From Acidobacteriota bacterium (GTDB lineage Bacteria > Acidobacteriota > Holophagae > Holophagales > Holophagaceae), in NCBI GenBank assembly GCA_014189895.1, contig BJFQ01000005.1:1-64000 (forward strand): a stretch of DNA of 64,000 bases, written 5' to 3'. Both the position numbers and the translations under genes were made by a program. The notes below the pieces were generated by a model. The model worked only from the letters and a program-made list of their open reading frames with translations. It had not been told where the DNA came from and did no database searches. This document shows positions 35,200 through 43,356 of this stretch, one piece after another (position 1 is the first letter of the stretch; the number at the start of each line of letters is the position of its first letter).

Positions 35200-35436
35200 A
35201 TGTCTGAAGTCAAATCTAAGGTTATATCGATCATCGCAGAGCAATTAGCTAAACCCGAGGAATCAATTAAGGAAACAAGTCGTTTCATCGATGATCTGGG
35301 TGCCGATAGTTTGGATACTGTCGAAATTATTATGGCTATGGAAGAAGCTTTTAGTATTGAAATCCCTGATACCGAACAAGAAAAAATCAAAACTGTAGGC
35401 GATGCCATTAACTATATCCAAAAAAACAAAAAATAA
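35200..35436 (+). CDS. acpP: Acyl carrier protein
   Basis: 78 residues from the ATG at 35200, which has TGTGGAG eight bases ahead; a longer frame starting at 35068 lies over the recombinase gene and has no family support. [16 protein letters not shown] carries Ser37, which receives the 4'-phosphopantetheine arm. The strongly acidic four-helix protein carries growing acyl chains in fatty-acid synthesis and in lipid A making. fabF follows 23 bases later, the usual order. Confidence 0.97.
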   Translation: MSEVKSKVISIIAEQLAKPEESIKETSRFIDDLGADSLDTVEIIMAMEEAFSIEIPDTEQEKIKTVGDAINYIQKNKK

Positions 35437-35458
35437 TTAACTCAACCATCTTAAAAAA

Positions 35459-36709
35459 ATGTCTAGTTCTTCCAAGCGTCGTGTCGTTGTTACCGGAATG
35501 GGTACTATCAATCCATGTGGTAATACGGTTAACGATACATGGGATGCTCTAGTCAATGGTCGAAGCGGCATTTCATTAATTGATCGCTTCGATACATCCG
35601 AGTACGCCTGTAAAATTGCCGGCCAAGTCAGAGGGTTCAACCCTGATGACTTCATTGAGAAAAAAGAACAAAAAAAAATGGATATTTTTATTCAATACGC
35701 GATGGCGGCTTCGTCTGAAGCCTGGGTTTCTGCTGGGCTGGATCAATTTGAGCTTACCCTTAGTCAAAAGGAGCGTTTTGGGGTCTATATAGGCTCAGGG
35801 ATAGGGGGTTTAGACACGATCTGGGGTGAAGCAAGCCAATTTAAAGGCCCTAGGCGGATTAGCCCATTCTTTATCCCTTCGCTCATCGTTAATATGGCAT
35901 CGGGCTCGGTTAGTATCCGATATGGCCTAAAAGGCCCTAATTCTTCAGTCGCAACCGCTTGTGCAACTGGCAATCACGCTATTGGCGACGCTTTCCGTCT
36001 TATTGCCCACGATTATGCAGACTTGATGATAGCGGGTGGTTCAGATTCGGTTATCAATCCCTTGGGCGTCGGAGGCTTTGCAGCAATGAGAGCTCTGAGC
36101 ACACGCAATGATAGTCCTACAACTGCTAGCCGTCCTTTTGATAAAGATCGGGATGGTTTTGTAATGGGTGAAGGAGCAGGGGTCTTGGTTCTCGAAGAGC
36201 GAGATCACGCGCTTGCTAGAGGAGCGAAAATATATGCAGAGATTCTAGGCTACGGTATGACTGGAGATGCATATCATATTACAAGCCCTCCACCTGATGG
36301 AGATGGAGGCTCTCGTGTCATGAAATTGGCAATGAAAGATGCCAATATAACTCCAGACCAAGTAGGTTATATCAACATGCACGGCACCAGCACGCCCGTG
36401 GGTGATCAGATCGAATGCAAGGCCATACATAATGTATTTGGCCCTCATGTCGAATCACTCCTTGTCAGTAGTACCAAGTCAATGCACGGACATTTACTTG
36501 GAGCAGCTGGAGGACTTGAAACTATCGTAACGATCAAAGCCCTCGAGACCCAAGTTATTCCTCCGACCATGAATGTCGAAAACCAAGATCCTAATTGCAA
36601 TTTAAACGTGACACCCAACAAGAGCCAACCTAAGACACTGACTATCGCTTTGAATAATGGGTTTGGTTTTGGGGGGACGAACGCTTGCTTAGTTCTTGGA
36701 AAGGGTTAG
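35459..36709 (+). CDS. fabF: 3-oxoacyl-ACP synthase II
   Basis: A 416-residue condensing enzyme that elongates acyl-ACP with malonyl-ACP. Catalytic Cys168 lies in VATACATGNHAIG, the two histidines in MHGTSTPVGD and SMHGHLLGAAG, and the glycine-rich end is NNGFGFGGTNACLV. Length and motifs are canonical. It forms an operon with acpP and is followed by uvrB 22 bases later. Confidence 0.97.
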   Translation: MSSSSKRRVVVTGMGTINPCGNTVNDTWDALVNGRSGISLIDRFDTSEYACKIAGQVRGFNPDDFIEKKEQKKMDIFIQYAMAASSEAWVSAGLDQFELTLSQKERFGVYIGSGIGGLDTIWGEASQFKGPRRISPFFIPSLIVNMASGSVSIRYGLKGPNSSVATACATGNHAIGDAFRLIAHDYADLMIAGGSDSVINPLGVGGFAAMRALSTRNDSPTTASRPFDKDRDGFVMGEGAGVLVLEERDHALARGAKIYAEILGYGMTGDAYHITSPPPDGDGGSRVMKLAMKDANITPDQVGYINMHGTSTPVGDQIECKAIHNVFGPHVESLLVSSTKSMHGHLLGAAGGLETIVTIKALETQVIPPTMNVENQDPNCNLNVTPNKSQPKTLTIALNNGFGFGGTNACLVLGKG

Positions 36710-36730
36710 GCCTTCCTAAAGTAATGGTTT

Positions 36731-38779
36731 ATGGGCAACTTTAAACTTTGCTCCCCTTATACCCCCTCAGGCGATCAACCTACCGCAATTAAAAGTCTCG
36801 TAGAATCAATCAATAACGGAGATTCCTACTCAACACTCCTAGGGGTTACAGGCTCAGGTAAAACCTTCACGATGGCTTCTGTTATAGCCGAACTTAATCG
36901 GCCCGCGTTAATCTTTGCCCCTAACAAGACCTTGGCAGCTCAACTTTATGTTGAGTTCAAACAATACTTTCCAGAGAATGCTGTTGAATACTTTGTTAGT
37001 TACTACGACTATTACCAACCCGAAGCGTATGTCCCCCATCGTGATTTATTCATCGAAAAAGATGCAAAGATTAACGAAGAACTTGAGAAATTTCGACTGA
37101 GCGCCACTAGAAATCTTTATGAGCGCCGAGATACGATCGTTGTCGCTTCCGTTTCTTGCATTTATGGACTCGGCAATCCTACAGCGTATCTAAATTTAGC
37201 GATAAAACTTGAAGTAGGTCTGCATATTGATCGACCACTCTTGCTAAGGAATCTAGTGGCGATCCAGTATCTCCGTAATGACATTGCTTTCGATCGGGGA
37301 ATGTTCAGAGTCCGTGGGGATATGATCGATATTCATTCGGCCTATGAAGATGTTGCCTATCGAGTTCATCTGTTCGATAACGAGATTGAAAAACTATCCC
37401 TTATTGACCCCCTAACTGGGAAAATTATAGAAAATCGAACTCAGATAACGATTTGGCCTAAAACACATTATGTCACTCCGGATGAAACTCTAAGGAATGC
37501 AATTAATGAGATTAGTTCAGAATTGGAAACCCAAGAAAAAGATTTTAAAAAAATGGGCAAAATCGTTGAGGCACAACGATTACACCAGCGGGTTAGCTAT
37601 GACATCGAGATGATGCGAGAAATGGGTTATTGTTCCGGCATCGAAAATTATAGCCGGTTCTTGGATAACCGAACGACGGGGCAACCCCCCAACACACTTT
37701 TGGATTATTTCCCTGATGATTTTTTACTCTTCATGGACGAAAGCCATGTGGCTATTGGCCAACTGAATGGTATGTATAACGGCGATCGTAGTCGTAAACA
37801 GACTCTCGTCGATTACGGTTTTCGCCTACCTTCAGCACTAGATAATCGCCCATTAAGGTTCGATGAGTTTGAAAAAAGGGTGAAACAAATTGTTTTCGTA
37901 TCAGCTACTCCTGGGCCTTATGAACTAGATAAATCGGGAGGTGTTGTCATAGAACAAGTAGTTAGGCCCACGGGCCTAATCGATCCCGAGATCATACAAC
38001 GACCACTTGATAACCAAGTCGATGATCTGATTGATACTATCCGTTCTGTTACGAAAGAGAATCATCGTGTACTGGTAACAGTACTAACCAAAAAACTAGC
38101 AGAACAATTAGCATCCTATTGCTCCGAAATGGGTATTAAAGCTGAATATATGCACAGCGAAATCGATACTCTGCAGAGAGTTGAGTTGCTTAAAAACCTT
38201 AGAAAAGGGGTCTTTGATGTCTTGATCGGGATTAACCTTCTCAGAGAAGGACTTGATCTTCCTGAGGTTGCTCTTGTTGCGATTCTGGATGCCGATAAAG
38301 AAGGATATCTGAGGAGTAAGAGTTCACTAATTCAAACAATCGGGCGCGCCGCTAGAAATATCAAGGGCAAGGTGATCCTTTATGCAGATCGTACAACAGA
38401 TTCGATGAAATATGCGATTGATGAAACTAGCCGAAGAAGAGCCAAGCAACTAAAACACAATAAGGAACACGGTATTACTCCACAATCCATAATCAAGAAA
38501 ATCGATGACGTTATGGGCTCAGCTTATTCTGATGAATTTGTATCTCCCATGATTAAAAACCTTGATCAAAAGATTAATCCAGCTGTTTATGCAAAAGAAG
38601 ATGAATATCGAAAAATGGTAACCTCTCTTGAATCTCAGATGAAACAATTGGCTCTTGAGATGAAGTTCGAGGATGCTGCTTCGGTTAGAGACCAAATCAA
38701 AGGCCTTGAGCGACAAAGACTTGTTTTTTCACCATTAATCGAGCATGAGGGTTCCCCCGATGTATCATCTGACGACTAA
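36731..38779 (+). CDS. uvrB: Excinuclease ABC subunit B
   Basis: A 682-residue DNA repair helicase. Walker [10 protein letters not shown], beta-hairpin [16 protein letters not shown] box, the helicase motif [29 protein letters not shown], and a C-terminal UVR motif ([19 protein letters not shown]) that contacts UvrC. It checks damage handed over by UvrA and guides incision. Its last 20 bases overlap the yhbY-like gene. Confidence 0.97.
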   Translation: MGNFKLCSPYTPSGDQPTAIKSLVESINNGDSYSTLLGVTGSGKTFTMASVIAELNRPALIFAPNKTLAAQLYVEFKQYFPENAVEYFVSYYDYYQPEAYVPHRDLFIEKDAKINEELEKFRLSATRNLYERRDTIVVASVSCIYGLGNPTAYLNLAIKLEVGLHIDRPLLLRNLVAIQYLRNDIAFDRGMFRVRGDMIDIHSAYEDVAYRVHLFDNEIEKLSLIDPLTGKIIENRTQITIWPKTHYVTPDETLRNAINEISSELETQEKDFKKMGKIVEAQRLHQRVSYDIEMMREMGYCSGIENYSRFLDNRTTGQPPNTLLDYFPDDFLLFMDESHVAIGQLNGMYNGDRSRKQTLVDYGFRLPSALDNRPLRFDEFEKRVKQIVFVSATPGPYELDKSGGVVIEQVVRPTGLIDPEIIQRPLDNQVDDLIDTIRSVTKENHRVLVTVLTKKLAEQLASYCSEMGIKAEYMHSEIDTLQRVELLKNLRKGVFDVLIGINLLREGLDLPEVALVAILDADKEGYLRSKSSLIQTIGRAARNIKGKVILYADRTTDSMKYAIDETSRRRAKQLKHNKEHGITPQSIIKKIDDVMGSAYSDEFVSPMIKNLDQKINPAVYAKEDEYRKMVTSLESQMKQLALEMKFEDAASVRDQIKGLERQRLVFSPLIEHEGSPDVSSDD

Positions 38780-39074
38780 AGATCGAAAATATTTAAAAGC
38801 ACGAGCCCATCAGTTAAAGCCAATTCTCATTATCGGCAAGGATGGGTTAACTCCCTCCTTTGCATCTGAACTGCTACTAATTATTGAAAAAAAAGAACTT
38901 ATTAAATGCAAACTTTCAAAAGTTGCATGGGAACAAAAAGAGATCATTGAAGCAGCCATTTGTAAAATATCGGGCGATATTATTATCATTCATCGCATTG
39001 GACACACGCTTATTTTATTCAAAGGAAAGTCCTCTGATAAAACAAAGTACCCTTTAGAAAATAGTAATCCCTGA
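38760..39074 (+). CDS. yhbY: YhbY-type CRM-domain RNA-binding protein
   Basis: A 104-residue protein from ATG 38760, with GAGGG nine bases upstream; a frame starting at 38745 begins within that site. [29 protein letters not shown] is the standard beginning of a CRM domain, and the GHTLILFKG strand ends it. YhbY binds pre-50S particles and aids ribosome assembly. It overlaps uvrB and, by 21 bases, the end of the convergent folate gene. Confidence 0.87.
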   Translation: MYHLTTKDRKYLKARAHQLKPILIIGKDGLTPSFASELLLIIEKKELIKCKLSKVAWEQKEIIEAAICKISGDIIIIHRIGHTLILFKGKSSDKTKYPLENSNP

Positions 39075-39590
39075 TTCTGTTACAACAGCATCGAGTCTAT
39101 GGTCGTGAGACTCTGCCTTAAATGTCGATCTAGAAAAATTGTATGCGATACCTACTATATGCGGCCGGATTTTTAAACGGTTCAGGTAAGAGTCATAAAA
39201 ACCACCACCGTACCCTAAACGATAGCCTTGGTTATTAAATCCAACGCAAGGAACCAGAACCAAATCTAAAGTTACATCTTTCTTAATTTCTATGGGCTCC
39301 AAAATTCCCTTAAACCCTTCCTCCAGGGGCCTCTTACCCCAAACTAGAAGCCTCGACTTTAGATCCATTACTCTAGGGAGGTAAAAATTAGCCTTAGGTA
39401 ATTTAAGTTCAATTGGTTCTAAGTTTATCTCCCTCTGGATGGGAGAGTAGGACCCAATTGTAGTGAAGTTGCTAGGTTCAATATAATCCAGAATATACCG
39501 AACGACTCTCGTCTCTGCGAATGAGACAACTTCTTCAGGCAAACTAAGCCTTTGATCTATTAGGTCTTTACGAAGCTGATCTTTATCCAT
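39054..39590 (-). CDS. 5-formyltetrahydrofolate cyclo-ligase
   Basis: A 178-residue enzyme that converts 5-formyltetrahydrofolate to 5,10-methenyltetrahydrofolate with ATP. The signature is PCVGFNNQGYRLGYGGGFYDSYL, and the N-terminal DLIDQRLSLPEE helix is typical. It overlaps yhbY at its 3' end and lies two bases downstream of mqnE on the same strand. Confidence 0.9.
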   Translation of the reverse strand: MDKDQLRKDLIDQRLSLPEEVVSFAETRVVRYILDYIEPSNFTTIGSYSPIQREINLEPIELKLPKANFYLPRVMDLKSRLLVWGKRPLEEGFKGILEPIEIKKDVTLDLVLVPCVGFNNQGYRLGYGGGFYDSYLNRLKIRPHIVGIAYNFSRSTFKAESHDHRLDAVVTESGITIF

Positions 39591-39592
39591 GA

Positions 39593-40726
39593 CTAAACAT
39601 GTGCCGGTATTTCTGGGTACTCCCTATAGAGATGATCTCGCTCTACTGCTGTATAACCTGCTGACGTGATCAATTCTCGGAGTCGCTGCTTGGTTAACAT
39701 TTGAGGCGTTTTCGCGCCAGCATTATGGGCAATCTCCTCCTCAATAATAGTTCCATCTAGGTCGTTGGCTCCAAACGAAAGCGCTACCTGTGCGAGACCT
39801 TCGGTAATCATGACCCAGTAAGCTTTAATATGTGGAATATTATCCAAAAATAACCTTGCGACGGCTATTTCTCTTAGGTCAGCAAAGCCGGTCGTTTCCT
39901 TAATAGGGTATGTGCGGCCTAGTTCATTATCTTCAATTTGATAGGCTAGGGGGATATAAGCGAGGAAACCCTTCGTCTCATCTTGCAGGGTACGGAGTCG
40001 GTTTAGATGGTCGATCTTGTGAATAGGTTTTTCAATGTGTCCATAAAGCATCGTGCAATTAGTTTTTAATCCCTTTTGGTGACAGATCCTTGCATTATTT
40101 AGCCAAATGTTTGCATCCTTTTTACCTATACATATTTTCTGCCTTATTTCTTCATCGAAAATCTCGGCACCGCCTCCCGGACAGCTTTCTAGACCTGCCG
40201 CAATGCATCGATCAAGAAATTCCTCGATCGATATCCCGCTCACTCGAGCGTAATAATCCATCTCGACCATGGTAAAAACCTTCAAATGAATATCGGGGAA
40301 CTTTTTTTTAATCTTTATGAATAAATCCTCGAAGTATTCAATTTTAAGTTTAGGGTAATGCCCTGCAACCATATGAAGCTCTCGAACTCCTTTATTGATA
40401 TCTGAAGACAAATCTTGAATGATATCTTCGGCTGTCAGTACATACGCACGTGGATCTTCAGGTTTTGCCTGAAAGGCACAAAATTGGCAGTGGGTATAGC
40501 AAATATTCGTATAAGAAAGTCTCCGACTATGGACATAGTAACTTTTTCGACCATGCCTAGTATGCCTTACGTGATTGGCCAGGGAACCCAAGGTAGGTAA
40601 ATCCTCGGTTTGGTAGAGAAGTAACCCATCATCAATATTAAGTCTTTGGCTCTCCAAGACCTTTTGGGCAATAGGAATCAAACGGGAATCACGGATGCCA
40701 CTCAGGAGTGCGTGATTACTAGTCAT
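39593..40726 (-). CDS. mqnE: Aminodeoxyfutalosine synthase
   Basis: About 377 residues starting MTSNHALLSG (ATG 40726; an in-frame TTG at 40738 gives four more). It joins an enolpyruvyl benzoate to SAM-derived adenosyl, an early futalosine step. The cluster is CYTHCQFCAFQ; MVAGHYPKLKIEYFEDL, PGGGAEIFDEE, TMLYGHIEK and the AHNAGAKTPQML ending are diagnostic of MqnE rather than MqnC. Located in a minus-strand group with rpoZ upstream and the folate enzyme downstream. Confidence 0.91.
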   Translation of the reverse strand: MTSNHALLSGIRDSRLIPIAQKVLESQRLNIDDGLLLYQTEDLPTLGSLANHVRHTRHGRKSYYVHSRRLSYTNICYTHCQFCAFQAKPEDPRAYVLTAEDIIQDLSSDINKGVRELHMVAGHYPKLKIEYFEDLFIKIKKKFPDIHLKVFTMVEMDYYARVSGISIEEFLDRCIAAGLESCPGGGAEIFDEEIRQKICIGKKDANIWLNNARICHQKGLKTNCTMLYGHIEKPIHKIDHLNRLRTLQDETKGFLAYIPLAYQIEDNELGRTYPIKETTGFADLREIAVARLFLDNIPHIKAYWVMITEGLAQVALSFGANDLDGTIIEEEIAHNAGAKTPQMLTKQRLRELITSAGYTAVERDHLYREYPEIPAHV

Positions 40727-40771
40727 TAAGAAAGCCAAGTAAGGGAAGGATAAATTTTTTTAGTTTTTTAT

Positions 40772-41056
40772 CTATTCGACTGAAATAGGAGTTTCAAAAA
40801 TATCACCTGCTTCTTCGACCTTACGTTCTTCCCATGCGATCTTGTCTTGTTCGACTTCCTGGATAGCAACATTCGACCAGAAACTAGCAAGTCTTGGTGC
40901 ATCCTGCGCTTGGCCATTCTTAGCCATGGGAACGACAACCTCTACTTTAGGGAACGCATCTTCCTGAAGTTGGGCACAACGACGACCTGTGATCACCGCA
41001 AATCTATACTTATTACCAATTTCTTGTGGAATGCGAACTATAGTACGTCGAGGCAT
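40772..41056 (-). CDS. rpoZ: RNA polymerase omega-like subunit
   Basis: A 94-residue protein whose middle, NKYRFAVITGRRCAQLQED, matches the omega pattern (a helix that latches the beta-prime subunit). A later KVEEAGDIFE segment is unlike gammaproteobacterial omega. The length fits omega. I call it omega-like because the N-terminal part (PRRTIVRIPQEIG) is unusual. It sits upstream of mqnE and downstream of a mini-lipoprotein gene. Confidence 0.7.
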   Translation of the reverse strand: MPRRTIVRIPQEIGNKYRFAVITGRRCAQLQEDAFPKVEVVVPMAKNGQAQDAPRLASFWSNVAIQEVEQDKIAWEERKVEEAGDIFETPISVE

Positions 41057-41110
41057 GAATTACTCCTAAGACTAATAGAGACAGAATTTAAGTCTACCAT
41101 CTAAAGGAAG

Positions 41111-41221
41111 TTATTTAGTAGCAATCTTTCTAGATGGGATGGGATCTGCCTTAAAGCCACAAGCGGTAATTCCACTCAACAAACAGGTTAGTAGCAATAG
41201 GTTGATAAATTTGGAGTTCAT
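41111..41221 (-). CDS. Mini-lipoprotein (36 aa), LptM-like
   Basis: A 36-residue frame with a hydrophobic signal (FINLLLLTCLLSG) and lipobox ITAC with lipidated Cys21, followed by GFKADPIPSRK. The CG-[FLY]-K-x-P pattern after the cysteine resembles LptM (YifL) and other tiny LPS-machinery lipoproteins, which help LptD maturation. No strong ribosome site is visible and the resemblance is short, so the LptM link is an inference. It is divergent from accC and precedes rpoZ. Confidence 0.55.
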   Translation of the reverse strand: MNSKFINLLLLTCLLSGITACGFKADPIPSRKIATK

Positions 41222-41251
41222 TGTAGTTAATCATGACTTAATCTAGAAGAT

Positions 41252-42751
41252 ATGGCTATCAAGAAAATTCTAGTTGCTAACAGGGGCGAAATAGCTTGTC
41301 GAGTAATGAGAACCTGCTCCATGATGGGCATAAAAACCGTTGCCGTTTATTCAGAGATTGACCGTCAGTCTCAACATGTTCGATTGGCTGACGAAGCTTT
41401 TTGTATTGGACCAGCTCCTTCATCGGAAAGTTACCTTGTTGTCTCTAAGATTATTGATATAGCCAAACGGACTGGTGCAGATGCGATACATCCAGGTTAC
41501 GGCTTTCTGAGTGAAAATGCAGATGCTGTTGAACAAATACGATCAGCAGGCATTACTTTTATCGGTCCTAGTGAAGAGTCGATGCGTCTCATGGGTTCAA
41601 AGACGAGCGCAAGGAAAGTGGCTATCGCCTCGGGATGTCCAGTCGTTCCCGGTATTCAGGAGACGCTAAAAGACGATGAACTATTGACTGAGTGTCAAAA
41701 AATTGGATACCCCATCATGCTTAAAGCGGCCATGGGAGGCGGTGGGAAGGGGATGAGATTGGTAACTTCCGAATCTCAGTTTCTGAGTTCCCTCCAACGC
41801 GCCCGGAGCGAAGCTCTCAATGCTTTTGGCGATGATTCTGTCTATGTTGAAAAAGCCATTGTTGCCCCAAGACACATCGAAATTCAGGTTTTTGGAGACT
41901 CTAAGGGCAATTTAGTTTATTTATGGGAACGTGAATGCACAATCCAAAGACGTCACCAAAAGGTAATTGAAGAGTGTCCTTCCCCTTTTATCAGTCCCGT
42001 TACTCGTAAAGCCATGGGTGAAGCTGCGCTTAAAGTTGCTAAAGCTGTTCAATATGTCGGAGCCGGTACTGTTGAATTCTTAGTCGATAAAGACGAGAAG
42101 TTCTATTTTTTGGAGATGAATACTCGTCTTCAGGTTGAGCACCCCGTCACAGAATGGGTAACTTGCCAAGATTTAGTCTCATGGCAAATTATGGTTGCTG
42201 ACGGAAAAAGCCTACCCTTAAAACAAGACCAGATTCCGATGCAAGGCTGGTCCATAGAATGTCGTATATATGCAGAGGACCCAGACCGTAAGTTCATACC
42301 AAGTCCTGGAAAAATTACTTACATGAGTACACCTTCGGGCCCCTATGTTCGTAATGACTGCGGAGTATACGAAGGAAGTGAGGTCTCCAGTTACTACGAC
42401 CCAATGATTTCAAAACTTAGCGTTTGGGCCCCTGATCGAATAACGGCTATCGGAAGAATGAAATCCGCCTTGTGTGAATATCAAATAGGTGGGATTCGAA
42501 CCAACTTGCAGTTTCATCGGACTGTTATGGATAATGAGGCTTTCAAAAAGGGTCTCTTTGATACAAGTTTCTTAGACAAACCCTTTTGGATCACCACTTC
42601 ATTTCCTAGTGAAATTATTCCCTTTGCCATTGCAACCGCATTATTAGATGAAATTAAATCCTCATCAACGCCAATTATTATTGGTGCAGCAACATCATCT
42701 TGGTCAGCTCCTCGAGCCGGTGGAATCTTCAATAGACTAGGAACGCAATAA
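41252..42751 (+). CDS. accC: Biotin carboxylase subunit of an acyl-CoA carboxylase
   Basis: A 499-residue ATP-grasp enzyme that carboxylates biotin. KKILVANRGEIACRVMRTC start, HPGYGFLSENA, the glycine loop GGGGKGMRLV, EMNTRLQVEHPVTEW, and a C-terminal extension of about 50 residues (FPSEIIPFAIATALLDEI). The extension makes it longer than E. coli AccC (449) and closer to subunits of propionyl-CoA or general acyl-CoA carboxylase. The next gene, four bases on, is the biotin carrier. Substrate is set by the carboxyltransferase, which is not in the window. Confidence 0.9.
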   Translation: MAIKKILVANRGEIACRVMRTCSMMGIKTVAVYSEIDRQSQHVRLADEAFCIGPAPSSESYLVVSKIIDIAKRTGADAIHPGYGFLSENADAVEQIRSAGITFIGPSEESMRLMGSKTSARKVAIASGCPVVPGIQETLKDDELLTECQKIGYPIMLKAAMGGGGKGMRLVTSESQFLSSLQRARSEALNAFGDDSVYVEKAIVAPRHIEIQVFGDSKGNLVYLWERECTIQRRHQKVIEECPSPFISPVTRKAMGEAALKVAKAVQYVGAGTVEFLVDKDEKFYFLEMNTRLQVEHPVTEWVTCQDLVSWQIMVADGKSLPLKQDQIPMQGWSIECRIYAEDPDRKFIPSPGKITYMSTPSGPYVRNDCGVYEGSEVSSYYDPMISKLSVWAPDRITAIGRMKSALCEYQIGGIRTNLQFHRTVMDNEAFKKGLFDTSFLDKPFWITTSFPSEIIPFAIATALLDEIKSSSTPIIIGAATSSWSAPRAGGIFNRLGTQ

Positions 42752-42755
42752 ACTT

Positions 42756-43286
42756 ATGAAACGACTCTGGAAATACCAAGATCAGACTTTAGAGGTCACC
42801 ATGGAGGCCATCGGCGATTCTTTCGAATTAAAGATTGGGGAACAAAAATACATTACCCATATTGCAGAAATCAGACCCAATTTATATTCTGTATCCATTG
42901 ATGGAAGAGTTTATGAAGTAAAGTCTGAAAAAATTAAGTCTGATAAAAGCTATCTTTCTATATTCAGGCTTCTATTCAAAAATCAGGACCTTAAGGTTGA
43001 GCTTATTAACCCAACTAAACAACACGCAGGTAACCTTGTGGCTGCTTCAGGAGGTTCAGAGCAAATATATCCCCCTATGCCAGGTCGAGTCATCAAAATC
43101 GTGGTTAAAGTCAATGATTCAGTGAAGTCCGGCGACACACTTCTGATCCTAGAAGCGATGAAGATGCAAAACGAAATAAAAGCCAGTATTGAAGGCAAAA
43201 TTAAGTCTATTTCAGTTTCGGAAGGTGCTGTTGTTGACCCGTCTGTTTCGATGATCGAAATTGCCCCTGATCCCTCAAAAGACTAG
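42756..43286 (+). CDS. Biotin carboxyl carrier protein of an acyl-CoA carboxylase
   Basis: A 176-residue protein. Residues 1-95 are a beta-rich region like the BT/linker of propionyl-CoA carboxylase alpha; residues 100-172 form the biotinyl domain with LEAMKMQNE, biotin on Lys136. The long N-terminus differs from the short proline/alanine linker of E. coli AccB. Together with the preceding gene it looks like a split PCC-alpha. Confidence 0.85.
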   Translation: MKRLWKYQDQTLEVTMEAIGDSFELKIGEQKYITHIAEIRPNLYSVSIDGRVYEVKSEKIKSDKSYLSIFRLLFKNQDLKVELINPTKQHAGNLVAASGGSEQIYPPMPGRVIKIVVKVNDSVKSGDTLLILEAMKMQNEIKASIEGKIKSISVSEGAVVDPSVSMIEIAPDPSKD

Positions 43287-43356
43287 TTCCTAGACAAATC
43301 TTTCCTCGTGTTAGATTATTAATTAAACCGAACGCACGACGGCGGAAGGAGAGTAA

